This document shows positions 26,084 through 36,471 of a DNA stretch of 64,000 nucleotides, piece by piece; positions within the stretch are counted from its first letter, which is position 1; each line of letters starts with the position of its first letter. A program made the position numbers and the translations under genes. Source of the stretch: Sorghum bicolor (lineage: Eukaryota; Streptophyta; Magnoliopsida; Poales; Poaceae); assembly GCF_000003195.3 (NCBI RefSeq), contig NC_012873.2, positions 44,510,061 through 44,574,060 of the forward strand, written 5' to 3'. The notes under the pieces are model-generated. The model worked only from the letters and a program-made list of their open reading frames with translations. It had not been told where the DNA came from and did no database searches.

Positions 26084-26809
26084 TGTTGACACCATTTTTG
26101 GGCATGTATCTTTTGATACACATCTAGAGTTAATGAGATGTAGATCGGCAGATGGAGCAATGGTGACCAGTCTGGAGGGAAGTTGCCGATAAAGGAGGTT
26201 GCCGATGAGAAACAATCGGATATGACCAAGATCAGAAGGGGTGGTGTATTCGTGTCGTTGACCAATGATGGTGTGCCAATGACTATGGACGGGTAATCTA
26301 CCGATGACTCTGAAGAAAAGCGCGGAAGTTGCCAATTGATTCATGGTGGTGTCCTGATCGGTTACGGGGGTAGTTTAATGCTTTCCTTAGTTATTAGAGT
26401 TTATTTTGTATACGGTTTTCGTTTAATTTGGAATTTGAGTCCTAGTCATGTCTGGTTGTGGCTCTTTGAACAAGGGTATAAATGTAGACCCAAGGGCAAC
26501 GTAATGAGACATCTATCAATCAATCAAACACAAGTTTTTACTCATATTTCAGCATCTACTTTTCGACGACTTCGTCATATTTTTCCTTTTTACTACGAGT
26601 TCTTAGGGATTCGTTGACTTAAGCTCGGCGTGTTCTAAAGTTCTGCGTGAACACCTCTTGGCCGTGACATCCGGGCGCCTCGCTGTTGTCGGGACCAAAG
26701 TGTTCGAGTTACCACCTTTGTCGATTGTAAGGTCAAATCGGCTGGCACGCCTTAACATTTGAATCGGGTATTAGCCCTTTGTGTTTGCAGATCAGCTTTT
26801 GCACCAACA
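26084..26809 (+). mobile_element. 3' LTR of E3-prime, unit B copy
   Basis: The 726-bp LTR (TGTTGACACC to CACCAACA) is the partner of 3385-4110. It is followed at 26,810 by CACTA transposase sequence. A TATA-like box lies at about 26,477. Confidence 0.88.
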
Positions 26810-29182
26810 ATAGAATGCTTGGGTCTTTATTGACTATGAAGGGCGGAGTTCGATCATCCCTTTCGCAATCACCTGACATGTCTGACTTGTCCTCCATTTC
26901 GACAATGTTTCTTTTCCTAGAAAGGACAATGTGGCGCTTTGGCTCATTGACGATTGAGTGGTCATCATTTTTTCCTCTATTTGGTTTCGTAGACATGTCT
27001 GTCACATAGAACACCTGACTCACATCTACAACAAGGACGAATGGTTCATCTTTGAACCCACTATTGTTAAGGTCCACGGTTGTCATCCCATACTCCTTGT
27101 CAACTGTTACCTCACCTCCGGTCATCTTCACCCATTGGCATCGGAACAAAGGAACTTTAAAATTAGCTGCATAGTCCAGTTGCCATATGTCTTCTATGCG
27201 TCCATAATATGTTTGTTTGTTCCCATTTGGATCCGTGCCATCCACGCGTACACCACTATTTTGGTTGGTGCTCCTTTTATCTTGGCCAACTGTGTAAAAT
27301 GTGTTACCATTTATCTCATACCCTTTGTACATGAGGACATGCTACGATGGTTGCTTGGCCAACAAATAAAGCTGCTCATCAATATTTTCATCACCCTGAC
27401 ATTTTTTGTGCAACCAATCGCCAAAAGTTTCTATGTGCTGACGCATTATCCAAGCTTCATTCTTCCCAGGCCACTGGGACCGTAGGAAATCTTTGTGTAC
27501 CTCAACATATGGTTCCACCAATGAGGAGTTCTGGAGAACTGTGTAGTGTGCTTTATTGAAGTAATCGTCTCTCGTACCAATATATATTTTCTTTCCAAGT
27601 GTTCCCTTTTCGCTGAGTCTGCCCTCGTGTCGAGATTCAGGAATGACAATTGGGTCAAGATCTGGAATAAAGTCAACACAGAACTCTATGACCTCCTCTG
27701 TTCTGTAGCCCTTGGCAATGCTTCCTTCTGGCCGGGAACGACTATGGACATATTTCTTTAGGACACCCATGAATCTCTCAAAGGGGAACATGTTGTGTAG
27801 GAACATAAGACCGAGAATACGAATCTCTTTGATCAGATGAACTAGGAGGTGTGTCATGATATCGAAGAAGAATGGAGGGAACACCAACTCAAAGTTGACG
27901 AGACATTGAATGACATCATTCTGCAGAGTAGCTAGTTGCTCTAGATTGATTGCCTTCTGAGAAATTGCATTCAGGAATGCACATAGCTTTACGGTGGCTA
28001 GATGTACGTGCGGTGGTAATATTCCTCTTAAAACCATTGGCAGCAATTGCGTCATTAGAACGTGACAGTCATGGGACTTTAAGTTCAAGAATTTCTTCTC
28101 TGGCACATTAATTATTCCCTTGATATTGGAGGAGAATTCAGATGGGACCTTGATGCTGCTAAGACATTCAAACATGCTTTCCTTCTCTTCTTTGCTCAGA
28201 GTGTAGCTAGCAGGGCTTAAGTAATGACGTCCATCATCTGTCTTTTCTGGATGCAGGTTCTCTCGTTCTTTCATGCGTTGCAAGTCTTGTCGTGCTTCAA
28301 GTGAATCCTTAGACTTCCCGTAGACACCCATGAATCCGAGCAAGTTCACAAAAATATTTTTTGTCAGATGCATCACGTCGATCGCGTTGTGGACCTCTAG
28401 GACATTCCAGTAAGGTAGCTCCCAAAATATGGATTTCTTCTTCCACATGGGTACGTGTCCCTTAGCATCCTTGGGAATAGGTTCGCTGCCTCGTCCCTTT
28501 CCAAATACCACTTTTATACCCTTGACCATTTCGAGTACATCATCACCGGTTCGATTGAGAGGCTTGGTCCAGTGGTCTGCCTTGCCTTTAAAATGCTTGC
28601 CTTTCTTTCGTACTGGGTGGTTCACAGGAAGAAACCGACGGTGGCCAAGGTACACGACCTTTCGACATTTTTTCAAAAATACACAGTCAAGGTCTTCATA
28701 ACAATGTGTGCATGCATTATATCCCTTGTTTGACTGGCCTGAAAGATTACTCAGAGCTGGCCAATCATTGATTGTTACAAACAACAATGCTCGCAGGTCA
28801 AAGTGCTCTTGTTTGTACTCATCCCACACGTGAACTCCTGGTTTGCTCCATAAAAGTTAAAGTTCCTCAACTAATGGCCTCAGGTAGACATCGATGTCGT
28901 TGCCAGGTTGCTTCGGTCCTTGGATAAGCACCGACATCATAATAAACTTCCGCTTCATGCATAGCCATGGAGGAAGGTTTTAGATACATAGAGTAACTAG
29001 CCAAGTGTTGTGACTACTGCTCTGCTCACCGAAAGGATTCATACCATCTGTACTTAAGGCGAACCGCAAGTTTCTAGCATCATCTACAAAATCTGGGAAT
29101 TCTCTGTCTATCGCTCTCCACTGGGTTCCATTGGCAGGGTGTCTCAGCATATTGTCTATCTTACAGTCTTCTTTATGCCACC
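26810..29182 (-). pseudogene. CACTA TNP2-like transposase, central and C-terminal part, unit B copy
   Basis: The minus strand encodes the tnp2 domain (from 29,182), DUF4218 (about 28,150-27,600) and DUF4216 (27,332-26,810). The stretch 28,829-27,342 is open for about 495 codons and has the typical TINDWPALSNLSG block. Stops are at 28,980 (TAA, sense in unit A), just above 28,829, and at 27,342-27,344. The last is in frame with the DUF4216 part, so it is a nonsense codon. The right border CCACC (29,178-29,182) is the target duplication of the LTR element whose other border is at 63,328-63,332. Confidence 0.88.
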
Positions 29183-30607
29183 TGTTGGGTATTCTTAGCG
29201 TCATTACCAAAAGTAGACTTAGTTTTCTAATTCTGATAACAGCGCCAAAAATACCAAACCTATCCCTCATACCACTTAAGCCAAGTTGTCATCCCCAGCA
29301 TGACATGAGAGACGCGGTATTGAAATATGCAATTGCTCATCTAGATAAATAATAAATGGGATCTGCAAGCACACAGATTAATACCGATGTAGCATTTTAA
29401 CCGGGAAGTATTCCAGGTATCGTTATTTATATTTTTACCACTGAGAAGGGATTAGTAATCATCAATGTTGATTATAGAATGGAATATAAGATTGAGTATC
29501 TATCATTGAATGTATAATTGAGAACATTTATCTAACTCTTTCATACAGGGATAAGTGTCACATAAAAGATATATATAAGGTAATGAATAGTGACAAAGAT
29601 AATTAATCTGATCAGCATAACTAAGCCACATATAAATATGATAAGCACCTCAATTAGATATTCTAGCAAGTCATTAGCATGGAATTAGGACGAACTACAA
29701 GAATATTTCCTAAGTTATTCTTAACTATACACTCTAGCATATCATAGTTAGTGCAATTATACTTAGCAATCATTGTGAGACAAGATTACGCCCATGCATA
29801 GTGATATTATCAAGGAATATGAGAAACATCACAATCACTCCCCTGTAATAATGTTGCTCTGCCAGCCCAATACACGAGAGGGGGACTATATAAGAATCAA
29901 TGAAGCTGTCACTATCACGAACTACCCCGCGATTTGGCATATAGGGTACAATCGCAGATAAATACGTTATAAGCACCACGCCTACACAATATCTATCATT
30001 TACCCATGGATCCGATGGATAAACGCTATACGATCCTAAACATGTATATAATTCCAATCTAACTATGCCAAGTATATAACTATGATAAACTAAGAACAAT
30101 ATAATTGCGAATATAAACAAGTAGAGCAAAGTCATAAGCAATATATTGAAGTAGAACAAAGTCATATTCATAATATCGAAGAACAAAGATGAACAATTGA
30201 AGAACAATAGAGAATTACCAAGAATCCTCTTGACAGATCCGGAAACCAATCGAAGATTGACTCCTTCTAGTTCTAATCCTATGTAGCTATGCTAATCTAG
30301 ATGTCTAATTGATGTGGTGGCTCTAGGCTTGATCAGAGGCTTCTTCTCCCTTGATGAATAATGAATTAGGGTTGAGAGGTCCTCTCCTCCAGGGGCCAGG
30401 GGGTTTGGTTTTATAGTCCTTCCAAGTGAATATGGGCCGTTGGATCAAACCGACATTGATTGAACGGTTATCCTTGATCCTTTAGGTCGGTGGAGCGTAA
30501 TCCAGAAAGAGAGTCCTGATTGGACTCCAGCAGGGGGCGGGCGCCCTGGTCCCTAGGGCGGGCGCCCTGGGCCAGGCTCCGTTCTACCTCCGCTTCGTTC
30601 TCGTAGC
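29183..30607 (-). mobile_element. Truncated LTR-a of E1, unit B copy
   Basis: This 1,425-bp LTR starts TGTTGGGTATTC next to CCACC and stops at CGTAGC, lacking about 0.2 kb. At diagnostic sites it matches the right LTR (61,721-63,327) better than the adjacent LTR-b. It was therefore probably the original partner of the right LTR. Confidence 0.85.
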
Positions 30608-32248
30608 TGTTGGGTATTCTTAACATCACTACCAAAAGTAGACAATTTTCTAATTCTAGTAACGGTGCCAAAAATGCCAAACCTATCCCTCATACCACTG
30701 AAGCCAAGTTATCATCCCCAGCATGACATGAGAGACGCAGTATTGAAATATGCAATTGCTATTCTAAATAAATAATAAATGGGATCTGCAAGCGCACAGA
30801 TTAATACCGATGTAGCATTTTAACCGAGAAGTATTCCACGTATCGTTATTTATATTTTTACCACTAGGAAGGGATTAGCAATCATCAATACTGATTACAG
30901 AATAGAATATGAGATTGAGTATCTATCATTGCATATATAATTGAGAACATTGTATCGAACTCATTCATACAGGGGTAAGTGTCACATAAAAGATATATGA
31001 AGTAATGAATAGTGACAAAGATAATTAATCTGATCAGCATAACTAGCCACATATAAATATGATAAGCACCTCAATTAGATAATCTAGAAAGTCATTAGCA
31101 TAGAATTAGAACGAACTACAAGAATATTTCCTAAGTTATTCTCAACTATATAGTCTAGCATTATCATAGTTAGTGCAAGCATACTTAGCAATCATTGTGA
31201 GACAAGACTACGCCCATGCATAGTGATATTAGCAAGGTAAATGAGAAACATAGCAATCACTCCCCTGTAATAATGTTGCTCTGCCAGCCCAATACACGAG
31301 AGGGGGACTATATAAGAATCAATGAAGCTGTCACTATCACGAACTACCCCACGATCTGGCATATTGGGTACAATCGCAGATAAATACGGTATAAGCACCA
31401 CGCCTACACAATATCTATCATTGACCCATGGATCCGATGGATAAGCGCTATATGATCCTAAGCATGTATATAGATCCAATCTAACTAAGCCAAGTACATA
31501 ACTATGATAAACTAAGAACAATATAATCTTGAATATAAGCAAGTAGAGCAAAGTTATAAGCAATATATTGAAGTAGAACAAAGTCATATTCATAATATTG
31601 AAGAACAAAGATAATTAGAAGAACAATTAGAAGCATAATTAGAGAATTACCAAGAATCCTCTTGACAGATCCGGAAACCAATCGAAGATTGACTCCTTCT
31701 AGTTCTAATCCTATGTAGCTATACTAATCTAGATGTCTAATTGATGTGGTGGCTCTAATCTTGATCAGGGGCTTCTTCTCCCTTGAGAATAATGAATTAG
31801 GATTGAGAGGCTCCTCTCCTCCAGGGGCCAGGGGGTCTGGTTTTATAGTCCCTTCAAGTGAATATGGGCCATTGGATCAAACCGACATTGATTGTATGGT
31901 TTAGATTGATCCTTTAGGTCGGTGGAGATTGATCCTGAAAGAGAGTCCTGTTTGGACTCCACGAGGGGGTGGGCGCCAAGTGCCTGGCCTCGTTCGGCCT
32001 CCGCTTCCTTCGCGTGGCTTCTGGAGTCTTCTAGATGTAAGATAATTGTGCGGCACGTTGATATCTCTATGTAATCCCGACGTGTGGGCCTTTCTTCCTT
32101 ATTTCCTGATAACCCCCTAGAAAAATAGACAAACACCAAAACTCGTGGAATTCTGTCAGATAAAACCCTAAGTCTAGATGTTGATTTCATTTGGATCCTT
32201 TTCTTTGTTTATTTGATAATTAAATTTGATACTTAAGGACCATCAACA
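30608..32248 (-). mobile_element. Complete 3' LTR-b of E2, unit B copy
   Basis: The 1,641-bp LTR starts TGTTGGG and ends CCATCAACA, directly joined to the internal polypurine tract. It is a second copy of the LTR family placed in tandem with LTR-a. Confidence 0.85.
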
Positions 32249-34397
32249 AACTCCCCCAAGCTTACCTCTTGCTCGTCCCTGAGCAAGGATAGATTAGAAG
32301 TTGCTGCAATACTTTTAAAAATTGACGGTACACATGCTTTTAAATAAGATCTCATCTCTGAGTTAGAGTAAACTGTCAAGACTTAAAACTTACTTACTTT
32401 ACCTTTCACCATGGGACTTGTAACCGTCACTTCTGTCTTGAGTAGTTAAAAGATAGAACAGTCTAGCCAAGTGCCATGTCTTTTATTCTTGATCAGCTAT
32501 AGCTCTGGAGTTTTTGCAGATTTTCAAATAAAACTCAGAGATTCCTTGTATGACTCTCTGAGATCTCTCTTTTGTGGTATTTCTGGATCCTTACCAAGGC
32601 AGTGATGGTATATGCCTTCTCTCAAAGTATGTGGTATTTATGGTATAAGGCATAGTGACATTGCCTTCTCTCTCATCCTACTCTAATAAGGCTTTAATAT
32701 CTGGAGCTCATAGGTGGGAGATAAAGTAATACATACTCACAAGACATTTATTGTATAGTCAAACCATGGATCCAAAGAAACAAATCAATAAGTCAAATCA
32801 AGATGTGCATGTGTGGCGAATGAATGGCGTATGGTGATAACAATGGTGAAAGTCTAATTCTACTTTTGCTCTTTTGAGGGGATACATACCTTCCTTGCTT
32901 TTTTGAAACTTTTTGAGGAGAATGAGATGCTTTTCTTTTTCTTACCTCTCAGGTGGGTAGTTTGTACCCCTAATTCTAGTGTCGGACACTTGTCCATTTT
33001 TACCTCTCGTCTCACTTTTTCTTTTCTTTCGAGGTTCCGGGCACTTGCCCCTTTTTATTTCCTCGTATCTCTTTTTTTAGAGCACTCATCTCATGAATTA
33101 ATATAGCAAGTGGTAGTAACCAAGATAACTTGAGCATTTATTTCATAGGGAAAAACAGGAATGGGATAATGTTTTTGGCTATTCTCTCCCGGATTAGGAG
33201 TAGAATATTTTTGGGTGGTTCTGGAGATGGAAATGGGTGGATATATGTGGATGCGTACTTCCGGAGTAGAAGCAGCATGTGTGAGTGAACGTGCAAGTGA
33301 ATCTTGATTTAACCACATGACAAGCTCCTAAGGGTCTACACAGCTTGACCACACTCAATGCTCATAAGCAGTAAATAGTAAATGTGTGGCTCAAAGTTTA
33401 GCAAGCATGTATATATGACTGTGGTAGGAATTTAAACTCTCATCATACAGGAACTCATCATGCAATATTTTAAAGATTTTCAAAGATAAAATTCTCGAGA
33501 ATTCTAGCATCTCTAGGAACAGATAAACAACAACTCAACCTTCCCATATCATATCCGTTAACAACTTAGACTTCAGATCAAGTTTTCTTCCCACAAGTTT
33601 AGGTTTAGAGCAAGCTTTAAATTATAACAGTTATGTCTAAACTTGAGAGAAAACTTAAATTTGAAAATTAGGCAGAGCAACTATTCATCATATCCATGCT
33701 AGAGTTTTATTATTAAGATTTAGTTTAGCATAGCCACTTTATTTATTTATTAAGCACACTAAGCAAAAGATATATATATATAAGCATAAAATCTTTATTT
33801 GGTTTTCCATAGTTATGTATATTTATATTTTAATATATTATAAGTATAAAGATAGATAGAAATACTTAGCGGGATAAATGGGGGTGCTCTCCCCTAAGCT
33901 GAATTTTGACGTAATTTCTTCGGATGTAGCTAGCAGGTGGCAGAGGTGTATTTGAAAGCCGGCATTATCTTGACAGCGATTAGAATGTCCTTTGTCTGCT
34001 AGTCTTCTCGATTCTTAAATTCTGTGGAGCTCAAATACACAACAAAGCTTTGTGGAACTGATTAGGTGTTAGCATAAATATTTAGCCTTTATCATGTTGA
34101 GCCTCCTCAATAAATATTACTCCCTATTTTTATATTTTTGTTTTATAAAGCAGAACAAAAATATTTATTTTATTTTTATACCACCACAGTGAATGTACTT
34201 ATGAGTTTTATGCCACTCGTATATTCACATGGGGCTTACTATTTTTTTAACATTTTTATTTTCTTTTTAGGATAGTATGAACATAATTAACTAAGTAAAC
34301 TATTTAAAATAATTGAAAGGAAAAAGATAACTACCAAGTTTACCTCTTGGCAAGGCGTTCGGTGTTTTTAAGTCCTCTGAACGGGACTCTCCATTTT
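32249..34397 (-). other. E2 3' non-coding region, full length
   Basis: The region contains the polypurine tract (complement of AACTCCCCCAAGCTT) and then about 2.1 kb with no credible coding frame, AT-rich with a short (TA)n run near 33,773. The part 32,741-34,216 is missing from unit A. The trinucleotide CAC borders the missing part on both sides (32,738-32,740 and 34,214-34,216). Confidence 0.8.
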
Positions 34398-35558
34398 CTA
34401 GTTGTCCTGGGATTCGTTGGGTGGCGTAGTCGGTGCTTCCGGCAACGCCTCCTCTTCGTGTATAGTTATCTTCTCCTGACTCGATGCTACGTTCTCCTCT
34501 CGATAATTCTGTTTAAACTGTATGTCTTCTGACCTTACCATTTCTCCTTCATAATCTGCCCATCCGTCCTTGATGATCTGCCTCCTCTGGTTGCGGTTGC
34601 GTCGTTTTCTTCTTGTCCTGACCTGCTTAGAGTCTTCAACGGTATAGTTAGGGTCAGTAAAATAGCGGCGTGCCTTCTCTGAGGGGAAGTGCATATGGAC
34701 TTCTCCAGTTCCAATGTAGATGACTGCTTTTACGGTGCTGAGGAACGGTCTTCCAAGGATGATGGGTGGATCGTACTCGTCTTCTCCTATGTCAATAACC
34801 TGAAAGTCTGTGTAGACAAAATGATCGTCTATTTTGACAGGGACATCAGTTACTATTCCTTTAACTTCTCGAAAGGTCTGATATGCCATCTGGAGCTGGA
34901 TGTATATTGGTTTTAAGGGCATGGTTCCGAACAAGAGCCGATAGGTGACTGCGGCCATTATGGTGACGCCCGATCCGATGTCGCAAGTCGTCTTGTAGAA
35001 GTTGTATCCATTTATGGAGCAATAGATGCTTGGCATGCCTGGGTCGTCCTTCTTAGTCAGAAACGGTGACTTAAGTTGATGATCTTGACCTCCATGAACT
35101 GGAGTGACCATCTTAGCTGACTCGGTCCATACTTGCTTGTTCCTGTTCCTCCTGTTGGTCCTCTTCTTTGATTCACGTCTGGATTGCTCTGGAATTTGTG
35201 TAGTCTTGTTCTTGAAAGAAAACGTCTCCTTCCTCCCTTTGATGTAGAAACTGATCTTGGCAGCACTAGCGTAGATGACAGCTCCTGAGGTGTTTAAGAA
35301 TGGCCTCCCTAAGATGATGGGTGCCCTCTCATCATTACCGCTCTCTATCACCACGAAGTCTGCTAGGGCGTACAAGGTACCAACTCGGACACAAAGGTTC
35401 TTCAATATTCCTTTTGGAAAACTTATCGTCTGATCTGCAAACTGCAAACACATGGTTGTTTCTACTAAAGGATATGTAAAGAATTTTTCATAGAGTACCC
35501 TGAGCATAATGTTGACGCTGGAGCCAAAGTCGCAGAGTGCTTCTGGGAAGTCCACCAT
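34398..35558 (-). CDS. Tandem Athila-type retropepsin domains of E2, unit B copy
   Basis: This frame of about 386 codons is open. Domain 1 has CDFGSS (35,523-35,534 region) followed by IILGRPFL near 35,300. Domain 2 has CDIGSG (34,972-34,985 region) followed by IILGRPFL near 34,745. Between them is a basic, Asn/Arg-rich linker, and a basic tail follows domain 2. Retropepsins normally work as homodimers with one Asp-Thr/Ser-Gly per subunit. Here the motif is D-F-G-S and D-I-G-S, so activity is uncertain. The frame differs from the upstream gag, so a frameshift or decay lies between 35,653 and 35,558. The true start is not clear. Confidence 0.75.
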   Translation of the reverse strand: MVDFPEALCDFGSSVNIMLRVLYEKFFTYPLVETTMCLQFADQTISFPKGILKNLCVRVGTLYALADFVVIESGNDERAPIILGRPFLNTSGAVIYASAAKISFYIKGRKETFSFKNKTTQIPEQSRRESKKRTNRRNRNKQVWTESAKMVTPVHGGQDHQLKSPFLTKKDDPGMPSIYCSINGYNFYKTTCDIGSGVTIMAAVTYRLLFGTMPLKPIYIQLQMAYQTFREVKGIVTDVPVKIDDHFVYTDFQVIDIGEDEYDPPIILGRPFLSTVKAVIYIGTGEVHMHFPSEKARRYFTDPNYTVEDSKQVRTRRKRRNRNQRRQIIKDGWADYEGEMVRSEDIQFKQNYREENVASSQEKITIHEEEALPEAPTTPPNESQDN

Positions 35559-36471
35559 GCCGATGGAGATCGGGATGACGGGGTGTCCTGGATCGCCTCT
35601 CTTGACCGACAGAAGGTCAGTAGTAACTTCAGTGAAGGGGTTACTCCAGTAGTTACTTGTAGTTAGGCCTTTGTTGATTCCAACCTTGATTTTGTTGAGG
35701 TCGGTTGCAGTAGTAGTAGTTGTTGTTGTTGATGTAGTTCACATCCTCAAGCATCTCAGGGCAGTGATTGCCTGAGTGTCCAGTATCTCCACACTCCTCA
35801 CAAGTCATGTGAGAGTCGTAGATGTGCATAACTTCTTTCTTATCTCCAGCTCTATCTTCGAGCTTCTTCATGAGCAGGTCTAGCTTTGCAGACAGCATGT
35901 CTACCTCCTTGAGCTGATGCATACCTCCACCTTTCTTGCGTGTCTGGGTCCTCTCTTCATTCCAGCTTTGGTTGGACGCCATCTTTTCCACAAGAGCTGT
36001 GGCTTGTGATATGGTAAGTGATAGGAATGCTCCTCCAGCTGCAGCATCCATGGTCTCTCGGGCACTGTTGCCGAGCCCATGATAAAACGTCTGCATCAGT
36101 AGCCAACTCTCCATTTCGTGATGGGGACATTCTAGGATGTAGTCTTGGAAGCGCTACCACGCTTCTGGAACGGATTCATCATGTTGTTGCTGAAAACTTG
36201 TAATCTTCCCACGGAGAGCATTGGTCTTGCCCATGGGAAAGAACTTAGCCAGAAAGTTCATGGAGCAGAGTGCCCACGTAGTATTCTTCTCCTTTGTAGC
36301 GTAGAACCACTGCTTCGCTCTTCCTAACAGTGAGAATGGGAAGAGGCGAAGTAGTATAACATCTCTGGGGACTCCTGATATGGTGAATGTGCTGCAAATC
36401 TCCAGAAAGTGTTAGAGATGAGTACTAGCATCTTCGTGCGCCTTCCCATAGAACTGGTTGGATTGCACCAT
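35559..36471 (-). pseudogene. E2 gag, C-terminal two thirds, unit B copy
   Basis: Athila-like Gag on the minus strand. The zinc knuckle CX2CX4HX4C is near 35,761-35,802, and 35,653-36,114 is open for 153 codons. Upstream in the same frame there is a TAG at 36,154-36,156 following EAW, and a TAA near 36,412 within a HFLEIC block. Both are likely C-to-T changes of Gln-type or similar codons. The gag is cut at 36,471 by E4 and continues at 48,174. Confidence 0.8.

Larger units (their letters stand above)
12585..26809 (+). mobile_element. Tat-type Ty3/gypsy element E3-prime (5'-truncated, interrupted)
   Basis: Order on the plus strand: gag-protease remains, reverse transcriptase, first RNase H split by a solo LTR, archaeal-type second RNase H, integrase, two hairpins, the antisense PMD gene, and the 3' LTR. 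The 5' LTR and the start of gag are absent because the duplication junction is at 12,585. Two RNase H domains and an antisense extra ORF between pol and the 3' LTR are known traits of the Tat/Ogre lineage. The 3' LTR abuts the CACTA transposase, so E3-prime inserted there. Its target duplication cannot be checked because the other flank is out of view. Confidence 0.85.

Noticed and set aside
26810..29182. CACTA terminal inverted repeats or subterminal repeats
   Set aside because: I looked next to the transposase fragments and found none. The left end is cut by an LTR and the right end is beyond the window.
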